Both the position numbers and the translations under genes were made by a program. From positions 1 to 17,249 of the forward strand of contig DXLY01000037.1 in assembly GCA_019414465.1 (NCBI GenBank): DNA of 17,249 nt, given 5' to 3'. Every line of letters begins with the position of its first letter. Position 1 is the first letter of the stretch. Source of the stretch: Collinsella sp. (lineage in GTDB: Bacteria > Actinomycetota > Coriobacteriia > Coriobacteriales > Coriobacteriaceae). This document shows positions 15,347 through 17,249 of the stretch, piece after piece. The notes beneath the pieces are model-generated. The model did no database searches and had not been told where the DNA came from. It saw only the letters and a list, made by a program, of their open reading frames with translations.

Positions 15347-15649
15347 TCATTTTATCTTTCTATAATGAGGCGAGATTCTATCCAAGAATCCGACATGTCG
15401 CTCTTCATCGATGCCGAGGACCGTTAAGTCGACTACTCTACCGGTCTCGTTACCTAACTTTTGGGATATCTGTTCGCATCCGGAGACAAGTTGATCGGAA
15501 TATTTCGAGTACAGTAGCAGCAAATCAATATCACTGTCTGCACTGAGCTCTGAACCACTCAGCGCAGATCCGAACAGATAGACATGATCAAACTGAGAGA
15601 ACAGTTCTAGGTTGCTGTCGAGAATGTCTATGAGTCTCAAATAGTTCAT
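15347..15649 (-). CDS. Minimal nucleotidyltransferase (MNT/MntA-like)
   Basis: A 100-residue protein of the polymerase-beta nucleotidyltransferase superfamily. HVYLFGSALSG (22-32) carries the Gly-Ser of the active site. SDSDIDLLLLY gives the two metal-binding Asp residues (Asp40, Asp42), and RVVDLTVLG supplies the third (Asp74). Spacing GS-x11-DxD is one longer than the usual GS-x10-DxD of MntA antitoxins. It is far too short for a CBASS cyclase. ATG at 15649 overlaps the stop of the HNH gene as ATGA and has no ribosome site of its own, so translation is coupled. Family members transfer AMP or other nucleotides to proteins or small molecules, as when MntA silences the HepT toxin. By analogy this may modify or restrain the HNH partner (inference). 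Confidence 0.82.
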   Translation of the reverse strand: MNYLRLIDILDSNLELFSQFDHVYLFGSALSGSELSADSDIDLLLLYSKYSDQLVSGCEQISQKLGNETGRVVDLTVLGIDEERHVGFLDRISPHYRKIK

Positions 15650-16842
15650 AGTTTGCGAACGAATGGGAAGAAGCTATCCATATCGAGGAGCTTCACGTTA
15701 ATTTGCCCCGCAAACACCTGGGCTTCTTCGGAGATGCATTGCTTACCGTTCCATCTATGCAAGTTGACGACAACGGTATGTTCTGCCGGTGCTAAACGGG
15801 CCAACTCTGCATAGCTCAGACAGTATTCGTATACGAATAAGAAGCATTTTCCTTTCGCTATATATTCTCTAAGGTTTGTCTTCGACTTGCGAGTTGCTTT
15901 CTTTCCGCACAGGCGGAAGTACTTTAGGGCAAAAAACAAGCTGTCTAGCCTCATCTCGGCACGCCTGAAGCAGCGGGCGTCATAGTACATCTGTCGGATA
16001 CGCGGCGTATCGTCAAGATAAACTACCGCCTCTTTCCCGTTTTCTATTATTTGCAACAATGGATGTTCTGCATCTAGAGAAACATCTATAAATCGCCCCT
16101 GTTCGTCAAGCTTTTTGATTAGCAGCTCTAGGGATTCTGCAGAGGGGAGCAGGTCACCTTCTATGGGCTGGATTCCGAAGATGGAGTTGATGACCTCGGG
16201 GAAAAGAATAGACCTTTGTCTTTCCGTATTATCTCTGGTGGCTTCGAACTCCTTAGCATGGTCGATAAAATCGCGGACAGCGGCCTGGTTGGAGAAGGAA
16301 TTGTCCTTGTGGTTCTGGAACAGGCACAAGTTCGATTCGAACAGCGTGCAAAGTTTTCGGTTGTTGACGATTATTTCCTTTTCAAAAACATCCCACAGTC
16401 TTCGCTTGTCCTTCATGTAGTAATTCTCATATATCGACTTGTTTCGGGCGAGCAGAGGTGCGGCCTCTTTGCGCAGGTCGTCGAAGGAACTGAACGTCTT
16501 TCCGAAAATGCGATCAATTTCTGCGTGACGAATCGACTTCCATTTCCTCACTTCATCTGCCGTGAAAGCGGAGTTTTTGTCGAAATTCGTATGGCAGTTT
16601 GGACAGATGAGAATAAGGTTGTCGAACGTGTTCTCTGCGCTTTTGCAATATGGGACGATATGGGCTCGTTCAGCAATGTCTCCATTGCTGATGAATAGAT
16701 CGGCCCGACAATCTGGATTCATGCATTTGCCGGCAGACTCCGCCCAGAGTCTTCGCTCGACATATGCTGAGATTGGCTTTCTGCTTGTCTTCGACACTTT
16801 CCGTCCCCGCTTTGACCTCTTCGATTGACGATTAACTGTCAT
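15646..16842 (-). CDS. HNH endonuclease with large uncharacterised C-terminal region
   Basis: A 398-residue protein with a very basic N-terminus (residues 1-22, mostly Lys/Arg/Ser), suited to nucleic-acid contact. The HNH nuclease domain spans about 25-115. A zinc ribbon is made by Cys40 and Cys45 (CMNPDC) and Cys80 and Cys83 (CPNCH); the catalytic set is His61 (AERAHIVP), Asn75 (FDNLILI) and His84. Residues about 120-398 match no family I recognise; they look helical with a beta-rich end (HTVVVNLHRWNG). ATG at 16842 has no ribosome site, but a -10-like box sits just upstream, so the mRNA may be leaderless. GC is clearly lower than in the glycosyltransferase genes, suggesting transfer. It probably cleaves DNA; the target is unknown. 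Confidence 0.82.
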   Translation of the reverse strand: MTVNRQSKRSKRGRKVSKTSRKPISAYVERRLWAESAGKCMNPDCRADLFISNGDIAERAHIVPYCKSAENTFDNLILICPNCHTNFDKNSAFTADEVRKWKSIRHAEIDRIFGKTFSSFDDLRKEAAPLLARNKSIYENYYMKDKRRLWDVFEKEIIVNNRKLCTLFESNLCLFQNHKDNSFSNQAAVRDFIDHAKEFEATRDNTERQRSILFPEVINSIFGIQPIEGDLLPSAESLELLIKKLDEQGRFIDVSLDAEHPLLQIIENGKEAVVYLDDTPRIRQMYYDARCFRRAEMRLDSLFFALKYFRLCGKKATRKSKTNLREYIAKGKCFLFVYEYCLSYAELARLAPAEHTVVVNLHRWNGKQCISEEAQVFAGQINVKLLDMDSFFPFVRKL

Positions 16843-16850
16843 TTAAGAAT

Positions 16851-16892
16851 ATGTTATCCAATGATTGGGCCACCGTCAGGCTTCAAGTGAAG
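16851..16892 (-). promoter_or_regulatory. Putative promoter and operator of the HNH operon
   Basis: On the minus strand, CTGACG (16879-16874) and TAACAT (16856-16851) are 17 bp apart, a -35/-10 pair with 4 of 6 matches each. Transcription would begin at or next to the HNH start codon at 16842. Directly upstream, CTTCA and TGAAG (16881-16892) form a short inverted repeat, a possible site for the neighbouring XRE regulator. Confidence 0.35.
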
Positions 16893-16933
16893 ATTATTGA
16901 ACGGGGAGGTAAATGGAGCACTAAAGAAGTAGA

Positions 16934-16980
16934 CATTCGGCAGCTTTAAGCCCCAGGGTTAACGAATCGCGTGCCGAATG
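16934..16980. repeat. 9-bp inverted repeat between the XRE and HNH genes
   Basis: CATTCGGCA (16934-16942) and TGCCGAATG (16972-16980) are perfect inverted copies 29 bp apart, starting 7 bp beyond the XRE stop. Between them TTAA is also repeated symmetrically around GCCCCAGGG. It could be a regulator site or a mobile-element scar; the loop is long for a terminator. Confidence 0.4.
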
Positions 16981-16986
16981 ACGCTG

Positions 16987-17211
16987 CTATAGGCTGTCAA
17001 GTCCTTTATCGGACGACATTTTAGCATTCAAGTAGCGGTCGTATTCGCGTCTGATTTCCTCGTGGGGGCATACTTCTCTTTCTATTTCGCTGAGCCTTAC
17101 ATTCGGCACGTTAAGCTCTCGGGCAACCTGCTTTTGGGTCAATCCGAGCGATTTTCGCATGTCCGCCAGTATCGAGCCCCGGGCGTACTTCAACCTCATG
17201 GGGCGCCGCAA
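16987..17211 (-). CDS. XRE-type helix-turn-helix regulator
   Basis: A small DNA-binding protein of the XRE/Cro-CI class. GSILADMRKSLGLTQKQVAR and ELNVPNVRLSEIERE form the two halves of the helix-turn-helix domain, followed by an acidic tail. TTG at 17211 (GGAGG 11 nt upstream) or ATG at 17199 could start a 70-74 residue protein. However, the frame stays open to the right edge of the window with protein-like sequence (KRFTAREVYPTLRRP), so the gene may be longer and begin outside. It is co-oriented with and 144 bp upstream of the HNH gene, so it is the likely regulator of that operon. Confidence 0.7.
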   Translation of the reverse strand: MRRPMRLKYARGSILADMRKSLGLTQKQVARELNVPNVRLSEIEREVCPHEEIRREYDRYLNAKMSSDKGLDSL

Positions 17212-17249
17212 CGTTGGGTAAACCTCCCTGGCTGTGAACCTCTTAAGGC

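Noticed and set aside
15347..15649. Nucleotidyltransferase as a CBASS-type cyclic nucleotide synthase
   Set aside because: At 100 residues it lacks the helical C-terminal half needed by that family; it fits the minimal nucleotidyltransferase group.
16851..16949. 32-codon plus-strand frame starting ATG TTA TCC
   Set aside because: It has no ribosome site, is too short to judge and overlaps the putative HNH promoter; it could be chance.

Overview
The window looks like part of a chromosome of a high-GC Gram-positive bacterium of the Coriobacteriia, most likely Collinsella or a close relative. This is an inference from the GC-rich coding sequence, the frequent TTG/GTG starts behind strong AGGAG-type ribosome sites, the glycosyltransferase repertoire and the types of insertion sequence. 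No rRNA, tRNA or other marker gene is present to fix the genus.

Left half (1-8626): a cell-surface polysaccharide or glycan locus. After the tail of an unrecognised protein (2-415) comes a leftward GlfT-like family 2 glycosyltransferase (440-1459). A rightward operon of five family 2 glycosyltransferases follows (1716-8626). Its first four genes alternate between two types (A-B-A'-B'), as if a two-gene cassette had been duplicated. The fifth is an 828-residue enzyme with an extra N-terminal region and two GT-A domains. The genes are packed with gaps of 0-12 bp except for 74 bp before A', so they probably act on one glycan.

Middle (8627-10917): an AT-rich regulatory region with a good promoter, an operator-like inverted repeat and seven CGATA boxes drives an AAA-type ATPase with a C-terminal winged helix. 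Next is a trypsin-like serine protease gene split by one in-frame TGA at a position where Trp is expected.

Right half (10914-15321): a mosaic of broken mobile and defence genes. It holds an IS256-type transposase N-terminus, the C-terminal part of a BREX methyltransferase PglX, and an unrecognised gene whose reading frame steps -1 twice, once exactly at a canonical slippery heptamer. A small unknown gene follows, with a hairpin over its ribosome site. Then come remnants of IS256, IS3, ISL3 and IS30 transposases. The IS30 remnant ends in two perfect 26-bp inverted repeats separated by 2 bp, the structure of an IS30-family IR-IR junction.

Right edge (15347-17249): a lower-GC leftward cluster of an XRE-type regulator, an HNH endonuclease and a 100-residue minimal nucleotidyltransferase. 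The last two overlap by ATGA. This is the best candidate in the window for an undescribed defence or toxin-antitoxin system.
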